Below, one piece after another: positions 1 through 6,668 of a DNA stretch of 6,670 nucleotides. The stretch is from Bacteroidota bacterium. Its GTDB lineage: Bacteria; Bacteroidota; Bacteroidia; Bacteroidales; UBA1556. The stretch spans positions 1 to 6,670 of the forward strand of contig QMPB01000251.1 of the NCBI GenBank assembly GCA_003648395.1. Reading direction: 5' to 3'. Position 1 is the first letter of the stretch; every line of letters starts with the position of its first letter. The position numbers and the translations under genes are program-made. Below the pieces are notes generated by a model. That model had not been told where the DNA came from. It did not search any database and saw only the letters and a program-made list of their open reading frames with translations.

Positions 1-2
1 AA

Positions 3-1298
3 TCGCAATACCCAGAACAGGCCAGCATTTATCAAGAATTATTTGACGATTTGATAAATATTAGAATAAGTATTTTCAAATCTGATAGTTTTAGAAGTTT
101 TGCGTTTATTTTATTAAGTGCGGGTTTATTATTTACTTATTCATTGAAGAAATTCAATAAAGCAATTCTTATAGTTGGTCTTGGTTTATTGATAGTAGCA
201 GATATTATTACCGTTGATTATCGCTTCTTAAATGACGATAACTATCAAAGAAAGTCAAAGTCAAAAGTTCCATATAGAGCTACTGCTGCCGATATGCAGA
301 TTCTAAAAGATAAAGAACTGGATTATAGAGTCTTTAATACTACTGTTAGTCCATTCAATGATGCTTCAACTTCTTATTATCACAAATCTATTGGAGGTTA
401 TCATGGGGCAAAATTACGCCGCTATCAAGACTTGATAGAACACCATCTTTCTGTAAGCAATATGGCTGTATTCAATATGTTAAATACTAAGTATTTCATA
501 GTGGGCAGTAGAGGACAAGCTCCTCAAGTACAGAAAAATCCTGATAGACTTGGGAATGCTTGGTTTGTGAAGAATACAAAATGGGTTAAAAATCCTGATG
601 AAGAAATAATAAATCTTGGTAAAGTCATTAGAATTGAAGCAAAAGGTGATATTTCGAATATTAAAGTTTTTGGAAGAAATCTTAAACAAGTTGATACTAT
701 AATAAATACTTCAACTTTAATGATTGCTAATAAGCGAATAGATTTTGGCAGAGTACCTCTTCAAAGTGGCATTAAATATATCATTGGAAATAATCCAAAT
801 AGATTAGATTCAAATTTTATTGATTTGAGTAAAATACAAAACGGTGAACTCCTATCTAATAATGAGTTTACGGTTGAAGTAATATTTGAATTTAAACCTC
901 AAAACACTGCTATAATCAATCAAAAATTCAAATCATATTTTGAAAATAATAGGTATAATTATCTACCTTCTTCTTCAATTTATCTAGTTGAATACAAACC
1001 TAATTACTTAAAATACAATACAACCGCTAAAGATAATCAACTAGCGGTATTCTCTGAAATATATTACAATAAAGGATGGAACGCATACATTGATGGCAAA
1101 AGACAAGATTATATAAGAGCTGACTATGTACTTAGAGCTATGGTAATTCCTAGTGGAAGTCATATTGTTGAGTTCAAATTTGAGCCTACATCATATTTTG
1201 TTGGAAGACAAATTACATTTGCTTCTTCCTTACTTATTATTCTGTTGGTAATTGGAGTCATTGTAATGGAGGGAAAGAGGATAAAGGAAAGAGGATAA
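3..1298 (+). CDS. YfhO-family membrane glycosylation protein, C-terminal part (5' end outside window)
   Basis: This is the C-terminal 431 residues of a YfhO-like protein. The reading frame is open to the left edge, so the TTG at 51 is an internal Leu codon and not a start. Family members are polytopic membrane proteins of roughly 800 residues. In Firmicutes, YfhO is a GT-C-type enzyme that moves sugars from a lipid carrier onto surface polymers outside the membrane; the substrate here is unknown. Two membrane segments are seen (about 90-150 and 159-215), then a long soluble, presumably periplasmic part, then a last membrane helix (about 1197-1268) and a basic tail. Family hallmarks are PFNDASTSYYHKSIGGYHG (from 351), NMLNTKYF (from 474) and SEIYYNKGWNAYIDGK (1053-1100). 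Between about 624 and 879 it carries extra sequence that I do not expect in the family. The final codons and the stop lie in a tandem repeat. A GT4-like gene follows on the same strand. Confidence 0.88.
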   Translation, partial: SQYPEQASIYQELFDDLINIRISIFKSDSFRSFAFILLSAGLLFTYSLKKFNKAILIVGLGLLIVADIITVDYRFLNDDNYQRKSKSKVPYRATAADMQILKDKELDYRVFNTTVSPFNDASTSYYHKSIGGYHGAKLRRYQDLIEHHLSVSNMAVFNMLNTKYFIVGSRGQAPQVQKNPDRLGNAWFVKNTKWVKNPDEEIINLGKVIRIEAKGDISNIKVFGRNLKQVDTIINTSTLMIANKRIDFGRVPLQSGIKYIIGNNPNRLDSNFIDLSKIQNGELLSNNEFTVEVIFEFKPQNTAIINQKFKSYFENNRYNYLPSSSIYLVEYKPNYLKYNTTAKDNQLAVFSEIYYNKGWNAYIDGKRQDYIRADYVLRAMVIPSGSHIVEFKFEPTSYFVGRQITFASSLLIILLVIGVIVMEGKRIKERG

Positions 1299-1373
1299 GG
1301 AAAGAGGATAAGGAAAGAGGAAAGTAATTTAAGAGTGATGAGTTGGATTTAAGATTAAAGAGTGAAGAAAATA
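1260..1373 (+). other. C-free, purine-rich junction between the YfhO and glycosyltransferase genes
   Basis: No C occurs on the + strand from 1260 to 1373 (114 nt), while C is frequent on both sides. The core, 1268-1324, is all purine except for T at 1282, 1296 and 1309. The stretch covers the last 12 codons of gene 1, the 13-bp array, the 63-bp spacer and the first four codons of gene 2. The spacer after the array repeats AAGAGTGA-type words (1331 and 1359). I see no hairpin terminator or evident promoter in it, which fits co-transcription of the two genes. Confidence 0.8.
1272..1320 (+). repeat. 13-bp tandem repeat array, about 3.7 copies, spanning the YfhO stop codon
   Basis: The unit is GGAAAGAGGATAA. 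Copy 1 (1272-1285) has one extra A, copies 2 (1286-1298) and 3 (1299-1311) are identical, and copy 4 (1312-1320) is cut after nine bases. The array encodes the last residues GKRIKERG of the upstream protein, and its own TAA in copy 2 is the stop codon. Because 13 is not a multiple of three, successive copies are read in different frames. Confidence 0.95.
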
Positions 1374-2615
1374 CTAATCATAAGTTACTATTGGCCACCA
1401 AGTGGAGGTGCAGGGGTTCAGCGATGGTTGAAGTTTGCTAAATATCTTCCAGAATTTGGATTTAAACCAATAATACTTACCGTTGATGAAAATTACGCTT
1501 CCTATCCTCAGAAAGACGAGTCGCTACTTGCCGAAGCTTCTTCCATAGAAACTCATAAAACTAAAACTTTCGAGCTATACAGTTTATATTCTTCATTGAA
1601 GAAAGACAAGCAGATTCCCTATGGTGGTTTTAGTAATGAAGCAGAGCCAAATCTAGTTCAGAAAATAGCTAGAGCAGCAAGGGGTAATCTTTTCATTCCC
1701 GACCCACGAAAAGGTTGGAACAAATATGCCTTCGCAAAAGCAGAAAAACTTATTAAAGAACATAATATTGAGGTTGTAATTACAACTAGTCCTCCACACT
1801 CTACTCAACTAATTGGATTAGAATTGAAGAAAAAGTTCAATTCGCTATTTTGGATTGCAGACCTCAGAGACCCTTGGACTGATATATACTTTTATGATAA
1901 GTTTTACCCTAGTAACATTGCAAGAAAAATTGACAGTAATTACGAGAAAGATGTTATTACAAAATCAGATAAAGTAATTACCGTAAGCAATAGTATTAAA
2001 CAAATACTTGCAAAAAGGTATAATGCTGAGAATAAAATTGAAGTTTTGGCAAATGGATATGACGAAACAGACTTTAGTACAGAACTATTTCAAAATATAC
2101 TAAAATCAAAGGAAATAGTATATACAGGTACTTTAACAAATGATTATCCACTTGACGAAGTAATTAAAATAGCAAAAAACAATAAAGAATTAGTTTTCAG
2201 ATTTATTGGTAGTTCTCCATCAGAATTTATTGATAGGGTTAACAAAGAAAATCTTAGTGAACGCTTTGTTTTTGAAAAAACTATTCCACATAATGAAATT
2301 ACAAAAAGGATGATTGAAGCAGGAATACTGCTTTTACTAATCCCGAAAGTGCCTCAAAATGAAGGCATTCTTACGGGTAAGTTATTTGAATATATTGGTT
2401 CTCGCACACCAATTTTAGCAATAGGCCCAAATAATAGTGATGCTAAAAAAATAATTGAAAAAACAAATAGCGGTTTGTTTTTTACGTATCAAGAAAGTGC
2501 TAAAATTGATAATTCTACTATTACAAAACTATACTCTAAGCAAAGTAATAATGAGTATAATAATTACTCAAGACGAAATTTAACTAAACAATTGGTAAAA
2601 ATGATAAAAGATTAG
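1362..2615 (+). CDS. Glycosyltransferase, GT4-like, GT-B fold
   Basis: This 417-residue enzyme probably transfers a sugar from a nucleotide-sugar donor in the cytoplasm during surface polysaccharide or glycolipid assembly; donor and acceptor cannot be read from sequence. The N-terminal Rossmann half opens with KKILIISYYWPPSGGAGVQR (residues 2-21), the glycine-rich acceptor-side loop of GT4-like enzymes. SPPHSTQ (143-149) and ADLRDPW (166-172) are typical of Bacteroidota members. The donor-binding half has ANGYD (230-234), YTGTL (254-258), FIGSS (281-285) and the nucleotide-sugar motif EGILTGKLFEYIG (334-346). The start is GTG at 1362: an in-frame TAA lies two codons upstream (1356-1358), so nothing longer is possible and later starts would lose the Rossmann strand. 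No spaced Shine-Dalgarno is visible; AAAGAG abuts the start. The C-terminal tail is rich in Asn, Lys and Ser. It lies 63 bp after the YfhO-like gene, probably in one operon. There is no signal peptide or membrane helix. Confidence 0.9.
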   Translation: MKKILIISYYWPPSGGAGVQRWLKFAKYLPEFGFKPIILTVDENYASYPQKDESLLAEASSIETHKTKTFELYSLYSSLKKDKQIPYGGFSNEAEPNLVQKIARAARGNLFIPDPRKGWNKYAFAKAEKLIKEHNIEVVITTSPPHSTQLIGLELKKKFNSLFWIADLRDPWTDIYFYDKFYPSNIARKIDSNYEKDVITKSDKVITVSNSIKQILAKRYNAENKIEVLANGYDETDFSTELFQNILKSKEIVYTGTLTNDYPLDEVIKIAKNNKELVFRFIGSSPSEFIDRVNKENLSERFVFEKTIPHNEITKRMIEAGILLLLIPKVPQNEGILTGKLFEYIGSRTPILAIGPNNSDAKKIIEKTNSGLFFTYQESAKIDNSTITKLYSKQSNNEYNNYSRRNLTKQLVKMIKD

Positions 2616-2630
2616 TTTTTATTTTTTCAT

Positions 2631-2640
2631 TACTTTAGCA
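2631..2640 (+). promoter_or_regulatory. Candidate Bacteroidota -7 promoter element for the T9SS cargo gene
   Basis: TACTTTAGCA differs by one base from the Bacteroidota -7 consensus TAnnTTTG and has the CA often seen after it. It sits 61 bp before the ATG at 2702 in an 86-bp gap, as expected for a separately transcribed gene. I find no TTTG at the expected -33 distance; only a T-rich tract (2616-2628) precedes it. The call rests on one degenerate hexamer-like match and is weak. Confidence 0.3.
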
Positions 2641-2653
2641 GTCATAACAGATT

Positions 2654-2672
2654 TACTATTGTCCATATAGTA
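2654..2672 (+). repeat. Short inverted repeat in the leader of the T9SS cargo gene
   Basis: TACTAT (2654-2659) and ATAGTA (2667-2672) are perfect inverted copies around a 7-nt loop. A second TACTAT at 2695-2700 lies directly before the ATG at 2702 and could pair with the same ATAGTA. Two direct AGTAC words (2669-2678) and two CCATA words (2663 and 2678) lie in the same 20 bp. Stems of 6 bp with one G-C pair are weak, so a regulatory role is speculative. Confidence 0.3.
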
Positions 2673-2701
2673 CAGTACCATAAAAATGTAAAACTACTAT
2701 C

Positions 2702-3637
2702 ATGAAAAAAGTGCTACTATCATTAATCTTACTCCTTCCATTTATTGTTAATGCTCAATATTTCCCATTAGTAAAAGACGGAGGAATATGGAGACAAGCA
2801 GATGTTCATCTTCCACTTATGCCTGGCGATTTCTGGCTAGTATATAAATACCAATATAAAATAAAAGGAGATACAACAATTAATGGTGTAGACTATAAAA
2901 AACTCTATTCGATGAATTATGATTCGCTGTTAATTGAAAATGTTGAGTATTTTGGTGCTATAAGAGAAGATAGTTTTAAAAGAGTGTATTATCTTGACAA
3001 TAATTTACCTAACTCTCCAATAGGAAACAATAATGATAGCACTGAAGTATTACTTTATGATTTTTCACTCATTGTTGGAGACACTTTTCTTCTTCCATAT
3101 CCATTCTATTCATCAGACACAATCCAAATTGTAGAATCGATAGACAGTGCATTAGTAGAAGGGCAATGGAGGAAACGAATTAATTTCCAACAAAATATGT
3201 CAATTAGCAATAAAATCTGGGTAGAAGGTATTGGAGATTTAAAGGGAATATTCTTTCCTTTGCTCTTTGAATTTGAAAACTATTGGACTTTAACTTGTTA
3301 TGAAGACAGTAGTATTTTCTGGACAAATCCTGAACTAACACAATATGGAAGTAGTTGCTTTGGTGTAGGAATTAAAAACCAACGAAATACGAATAAGTTA
3401 ACCCTCAATGTATATCCAAATCCCTGTTCTAATTATATTGAATTTAATATCAATGGGAAACAAGAAATAAACTTATCAATAATTAATTCTTTGGGTAATA
3501 AAGTATGCACTAAAACTTTAAAAAACTCAAATGGAATTTTTATATTTAATACTCAAGAACTAGCTTCTGGAATATATTACTATATAATAACCACAGAGCA
3601 AAATCAATCATCAAGTGGTAAGTTTATAAAAATCTAA
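2702..3637 (+). CDS. Secreted protein with type IX secretion (type A) sorting domain
   Basis: This 311-residue protein is exported by Sec and then carried through the outer membrane by T9SS. The signal peptide is residues 1-18: MKK, a Leu-rich core, and VNA before Gln19, a typical Bacteroidota signal peptidase I site. The C-terminal 80 residues (about 232-311) are a T9SS type A sorting domain, with NVYPNP (236-241), the strand IEFNI, ELASGIYYYII (286-296) and the closing GKFIKI. The middle (about 25-225) is an unnamed beta-rich module that I know only as a recurrent cargo type in T9SS bacteria: YKKLYS (65-70), YFGAIRED (83-90), LLYDFSLIVGDTF (117-129), KIWVEGIGDL (171-180). It has no catalytic motif I recognise, so I assign no function. 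Cys199 and Cys219 could form a disulfide. The start is ATG at 2702, followed at once by the signal peptide. It is probably transcribed on its own and converges on the two-component genes. Confidence 0.9.
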   Translation: MKKVLLSLILLLPFIVNAQYFPLVKDGGIWRQADVHLPLMPGDFWLVYKYQYKIKGDTTINGVDYKKLYSMNYDSLLIENVEYFGAIREDSFKRVYYLDNNLPNSPIGNNNDSTEVLLYDFSLIVGDTFLLPYPFYSSDTIQIVESIDSALVEGQWRKRINFQQNMSISNKIWVEGIGDLKGIFFPLLFEFENYWTLTCYEDSSIFWTNPELTQYGSSCFGVGIKNQRNTNKLTLNVYPNPCSNYIEFNINGKQEINLSIINSLGNKVCTKTLKNSNGIFIFNTQELASGIYYYIITTEQNQSSSGKFIKI

Positions 3638-3640
3638 ACT

Positions 3641-3652
3641 TAAGATATCTTA
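3641..3652. repeat. Perfect 12-bp palindrome at the convergent gene junction
   Basis: TAAGATATCTTA reads the same on both strands. It fills most of the 12-bp gap between the convergent stop codons (3635-3637 on +, 3650-3652 on -), and its right end is the stop codon of the - strand response regulator. With no loop and few G-C pairs it is not a standard terminator, and no other terminator is visible here. It may be chance. Confidence 0.5.
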
Positions 3653-4381
3653 CTGCTCCCCCTCAAGATTCATTTCTTTAAGAAAATCAGCTCTAAGCCG
3701 TGCAGACACAGTAGCTGTACTATCGTCAGAGAGAAGAACATAACCTCCCCTACCATAATAGTATGATTCAATATGCTCTTTGTTTACGATAGTCTGCTTA
3801 TGAATTCTAATAAAACCATTAGGCAGATTTTCTTCAAAATATTTCAATATTTTTGAAGCAATAATTTTTTTACCATTTATTAAAAAAACAGTAGAATTAT
3901 TACCTAACGACTCCAATTTAAGAATATTCTGCTTCTCGATAAACTCAATTTTACTTACTGTAGGAATTTTTATTTTTTCACTCTTCTTTGTGCTTCCTCT
4001 TGTTTCTACTATTTGAGGTTTAATAACTTTATAGAATTTATTTATTGCAGAGTCAAGCTCAAAAATATCAATTGGTTTCACAAGATAGTGCAAAGCATCA
4101 TTCTGATAGGCTTCAAGAGCGTAGGAATCAAAAGCAGTAGTCATTATAGTTTCAAATTCAGAATACTTCAACTTCTTAAAAATATCAAAGCCTCTTCCGT
4201 CAGGTAATTTAATATCTAAAAATACCAGCTTTGGATGTGTATCCTCAATAATTGAAATAGCTTCCTTAACAGTAAATGCTTTTCCCACTACTTCTAAGTC
4301 TTTATAAAACTTCTGAATAATCTTTGATAAGGTTTCTGTTCCCTCATCATCAACAATAACAACTTTATATTTTTCGCTCAT
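3650..4381 (-). CDS. LytTR-family response regulator
   Basis: This 243-residue cytoplasmic transcription regulator is phosphorylated by its partner kinase and binds DNA through a LytTR domain. The receiver domain covers residues 5-120, with acidic pair D11-D12, phospho-acceptor D56 in FLDIKLPDGRGFD, switch Thr81/Thr82 in MTTAFDSYALEA, and Lys102 in the conserved KP; all key residues are present. A charged linker (about 121-138) leads to LytTR (about 139-240), with strands KIEFIEKQNILKLES, the signature FIRIHKQTIVN (190-200), YVLLSDDSTATV and SARLRADFLKEM (226-237). The length is normal for the family. The ATG at 4381 lies inside the end of the upstream kinase gene (17-bp overlap), so translation is probably coupled. 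No gene lies between this stop and the convergent stop at 3637. Its target promoters are not evident: I found no clear pair of LytTR-type direct repeats in the short gaps of this window. Confidence 0.95.
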   Translation of the reverse strand: MSEKYKVVIVDDEGTETLSKIIQKFYKDLEVVGKAFTVKEAISIIEDTHPKLVFLDIKLPDGRGFDIFKKLKYSEFETIMTTAFDSYALEAYQNDALHYLVKPIDIFELDSAINKFYKVIKPQIVETRGSTKKSEKIKIPTVSKIEFIEKQNILKLESLGNNSTVFLINGKKIIASKILKYFEENLPNGFIRIHKQTIVNKEHIESYYYGRGGYVLLSDDSTATVSARLRADFLKEMNLEGEQ

Positions 4382-6668
4382 TACTAATTAATTTTTCAAA
4401 TGACAATTGTGCTATAGTTCCAAACTCTTGAATATCTGAATTATTTATGGAAAACTTAATATCATAATCTTCTAAATCCTTATAAATGGTAATTCTTTCT
4501 TGAATACTCCCTATTCCTCTACCAGAACCTTGTTCATTTTTAGTCACATTACCTATACCAATTCCATTATCAACTATTCTAACATCAATATATTTATCAA
4601 TTTCAACAACCTCTATTATCAAAATATTTTTAGAATTACTATCATCAAATCCATGAACTATTGCATTCTCAATTATTGGCTGAATAAAAAAGGGAGGAAC
4701 TAGAATATCTCTACTAATTGCTTCTACCGAATCTGATAAGTATATATAGTATTTGAATGTTTTACGATTTGTAATTTGATGCAATTTAATAAATGATTCT
4801 ATATAGTTAAGCTCTTCGTTAAGTCCAATAAATAATTTTTTAGAATAGCGTAATGAAAACTTCAACAAACTTGAAAAGTTACTAATAAACATATTTGTTT
4901 TAACAAAATCATCATCCAGTATTAAGCTTTGTAAGCTATTTAGAGCATTTGAAACAAAATGAGGATTTAATTGTTTCTGTATCATATCTAATTCATTCTG
5001 TAGAAGTCTAACAACCATTTTCTTCTTATTAATTCTATAAAGAATAAAATAAGTAAATATAGAACCAATAATAATTATTAAAGAAAGTATAGAATACCAT
5101 TTTAGATAGAATGGTTTATCTACAAAAAATGACAACTTAATCATTTTACTTTTTTTGTTTTTAAACTGAGCATACAATTCAAAATCATATATTCCTGGGC
5201 TCAAATTATAAATACTAAGGCGCTGTGTTGTAACCTTATGCCATTGTATTCCATCATTAATAACTCTATAATAGAAATCAACATTAGATTCCAAATCAAA
5301 AGTACTTGAACCATACTTAATAATAACTGCATTATCGTAAGGCCTTAAAACCACTTTACCTTCGCTTTCACCAACTTTACCTAAATACTTAACGTTCTCA
5401 AGATAAATATTTGGAGTAATAATAAAAGGTTGATAATCTTTCTGAACAATATAAATACCATTATTAGTACACATTATTATTGAATCACCATATAAAAGTG
5501 CATTGTTTACAATTGATGATTTTAGCCCATCTGATTTTGAAATTATTCTATAATCTATAATAGAATCATTCTGCATTTCAGCTATTATTAAACCATAATT
5601 AGTTGATAGATATAAGCTATTATTTTCCCCTATTATTCCTTTAATTTCTAATGATTTACAACCAAAAGTATAAGGAATCTCCAACAATCCATACTTCATA
5701 ATTATTAAACCATTAAATCTCGTACCAATAAAAACATTATCATCTATTCTATACATTGAAGTAATTCTATTATCATTGATTTTTTCTACAATAGATTTAC
5801 TTGTATCATTCATAATAAAAAGACCATCCCTTGTGCCAAAGTATAGTTTATTCTTATATTCTTGAATTACACTTGCTCTATTATTCTTTAGAATTTTATA
5901 GGAACCTGTATAATTTAGTTTATTATCTCTAATGTCAATCCTTGAATATGGATATCCAATGTAAGTTCTTTTATCCGTTTTTTTTATACACGTAATATAT
6001 CCATAAGACAATATATTTACACTATTATTCTGATTTATACTTATTAATTTATTTCCACAAACCATAATTGTATCTTTACTCCACTCAACTAGCCCTTTAC
6101 TAATTCCTTCCTTATAATTGAATAATGTCTTTATTTTCCTATTTGGAATATCTACTGAATAAATCTTTGTTTGGCTATTTGCCAATAAATTTGGATATCT
6201 AGCAGCTGAAACAAAGCTAATAGAGTCAAACATATTAAGAATTTTATTCTTTTTAATAATTTTTAATCCATTATTTAAAGTACCAACTATAATCTTTTCT
6301 TTATTTATTCGCAGAATGCTTGTTACAGACTGATGCTCTAATACTTTCAAAGCTCTCAATGATTGATTATTCTTAGAATATACAAAAATTCCTCTTCTAA
6401 TTGTACCTAACCATATCTCATTACCATTATTCAATACAGAGATTATTTCTGTATTACCTTCTATACCTACTTCCTCTATTATTTTATTATCTTTTATAAA
6501 AATTAATTTTGAACCAAACGTTAGTAATATAGTATCCCCCATATTTACCAAATAACTCGAAATAAAAGTATTATGATTATTTACTTTTAATGCAACTAAT
6601 TTAAGTGTTGAATCAATTGTATTACATACACTAGAATCAATAAAAACATAATTGATGAATTCTTGAAT
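4365..6668 (-). CDS. Beta-propeller sensor histidine kinase, LytS type (N-terminus outside window)
   Basis: This is the C-terminal 767 residues of a membrane sensor kinase. The frame is open to the right edge, so the first start-like codon inside (TTG at 6551) is internal. Numbering from that codon: about ten propeller-type repeats with the pattern (L/I)x(I/F)GTxxxGLxI, for example 45-58, 86-99, 235-247, 272-284 and 357-369; a Y_Y_Y domain (about 415-478, with YYRVINDGIQWHKV and LSPGIYDFELYA); one membrane helix (485-507); then a His_kinase domain with phospho-acceptor His531 in QLNPHFVSNALNSL, and an HATPase with N box IQPIIENAIVHG (624-634), DNGIGIG (661-667) and GSGRGIGS (675-682). The propeller is presumably periplasmic and the kinase cytoplasmic. 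Unlike hybrid two-component sensors of polysaccharide loci, it carries no receiver or AraC domain; the overlapping LytTR gene supplies the response regulator. The ligand is unknown. The Ser after HFV is unusual. Confidence 0.93.
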   Translation of the reverse strand: MQEFINYVFIDSSVCNTIDSTLKLVALKVNNHNTFISSYLVNMGDTILLTFGSKLIFIKDNKIIEEVGIEGNTEIISVLNNGNEIWLGTIRRGIFVYSKNNQSLRALKVLEHQSVTSILRINKEKIIVGTLNNGLKIIKKNKILNMFDSISFVSAARYPNLLANSQTKIYSVDIPNRKIKTLFNYKEGISKGLVEWSKDTIMVCGNKLISINQNNSVNILSYGYITCIKKTDKRTYIGYPYSRIDIRDNKLNYTGSYKILKNNRASVIQEYKNKLYFGTRDGLFIMNDTSKSIVEKINDNRITSMYRIDDNVFIGTRFNGLIIMKYGLLEIPYTFGCKSLEIKGIIGENNSLYLSTNYGLIIAEMQNDSIIDYRIISKSDGLKSSIVNNALLYGDSIIMCTNNGIYIVQKDYQPFIITPNIYLENVKYLGKVGESEGKVVLRPYDNAVIIKYGSSTFDLESNVDFYYRVINDGIQWHKVTTQRLSIYNLSPGIYDFELYAQFKNKKSKMIKLSFFVDKPFYLKWYSILSLIIIIGSIFTYFILYRINKKKMVVRLLQNELDMIQKQLNPHFVSNALNSLQSLILDDDFVKTNMFISNFSSLLKFSLRYSKKLFIGLNEELNYIESFIKLHQITNRKTFKYYIYLSDSVEAISRDILVPPFFIQPIIENAIVHGFDDSNSKNILIIEVVEIDKYIDVRIVDNGIGIGNVTKNEQGSGRGIGSIQERITIYKDLEDYDIKFSINNSDIQEFGTIAQLSFEKLISNERKI

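Noticed and set aside
51..53. TTG as start codon of the YfhO-like gene
   Set aside because: The frame is open upstream to the edge, and the upstream residues (YQELFDD) fit the family; a start here would remove most of the membrane part.
480..689. Antisense 69-codon reading frame inside the YfhO-like gene
   Set aside because: It lies opposite well-conserved coding sequence and shows no domain, signal or plausible start context of its own.
1362..2615. Glycosyltransferase with a GC-richer first part (about 1380-1700) than its second half, hinting at a mosaic gene
   Set aside because: Sampled 60-nt blocks vary widely within each half, and the conserved Gly/Pro/Arg-rich motifs account for the richer parts.
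2604..2622. Possible terminator after the glycosyltransferase: ATAAAA and TTTTAT around the stop codon, then a T-rich tract
   Set aside because: The 6-bp stem has no G-C pair and overlaps the stop codon; such inverted words are expected by chance in DNA this AT-rich.
2686..2691. ATG followed at once by TAA in the cargo gene leader (start-stop element)
   Set aside because: A single ATGTAA in AT-rich DNA is expected by chance, and nothing else supports a role.
4013..4207. + strand 64-codon reading frame opposite the response regulator
   Set aside because: It is a shadow of the receiver domain coding sequence with no recognisable protein features.
4500..4703. + strand 67-codon reading frame opposite the kinase ATPase domain
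   Set aside because: It is a composition-driven shadow of the conserved HATPase region.
6549..6551. TTG (- strand) as start codon of the sensor kinase
   Set aside because: The frame is open to the right edge, propeller-like sequence continues, and no signal peptide follows the TTG.
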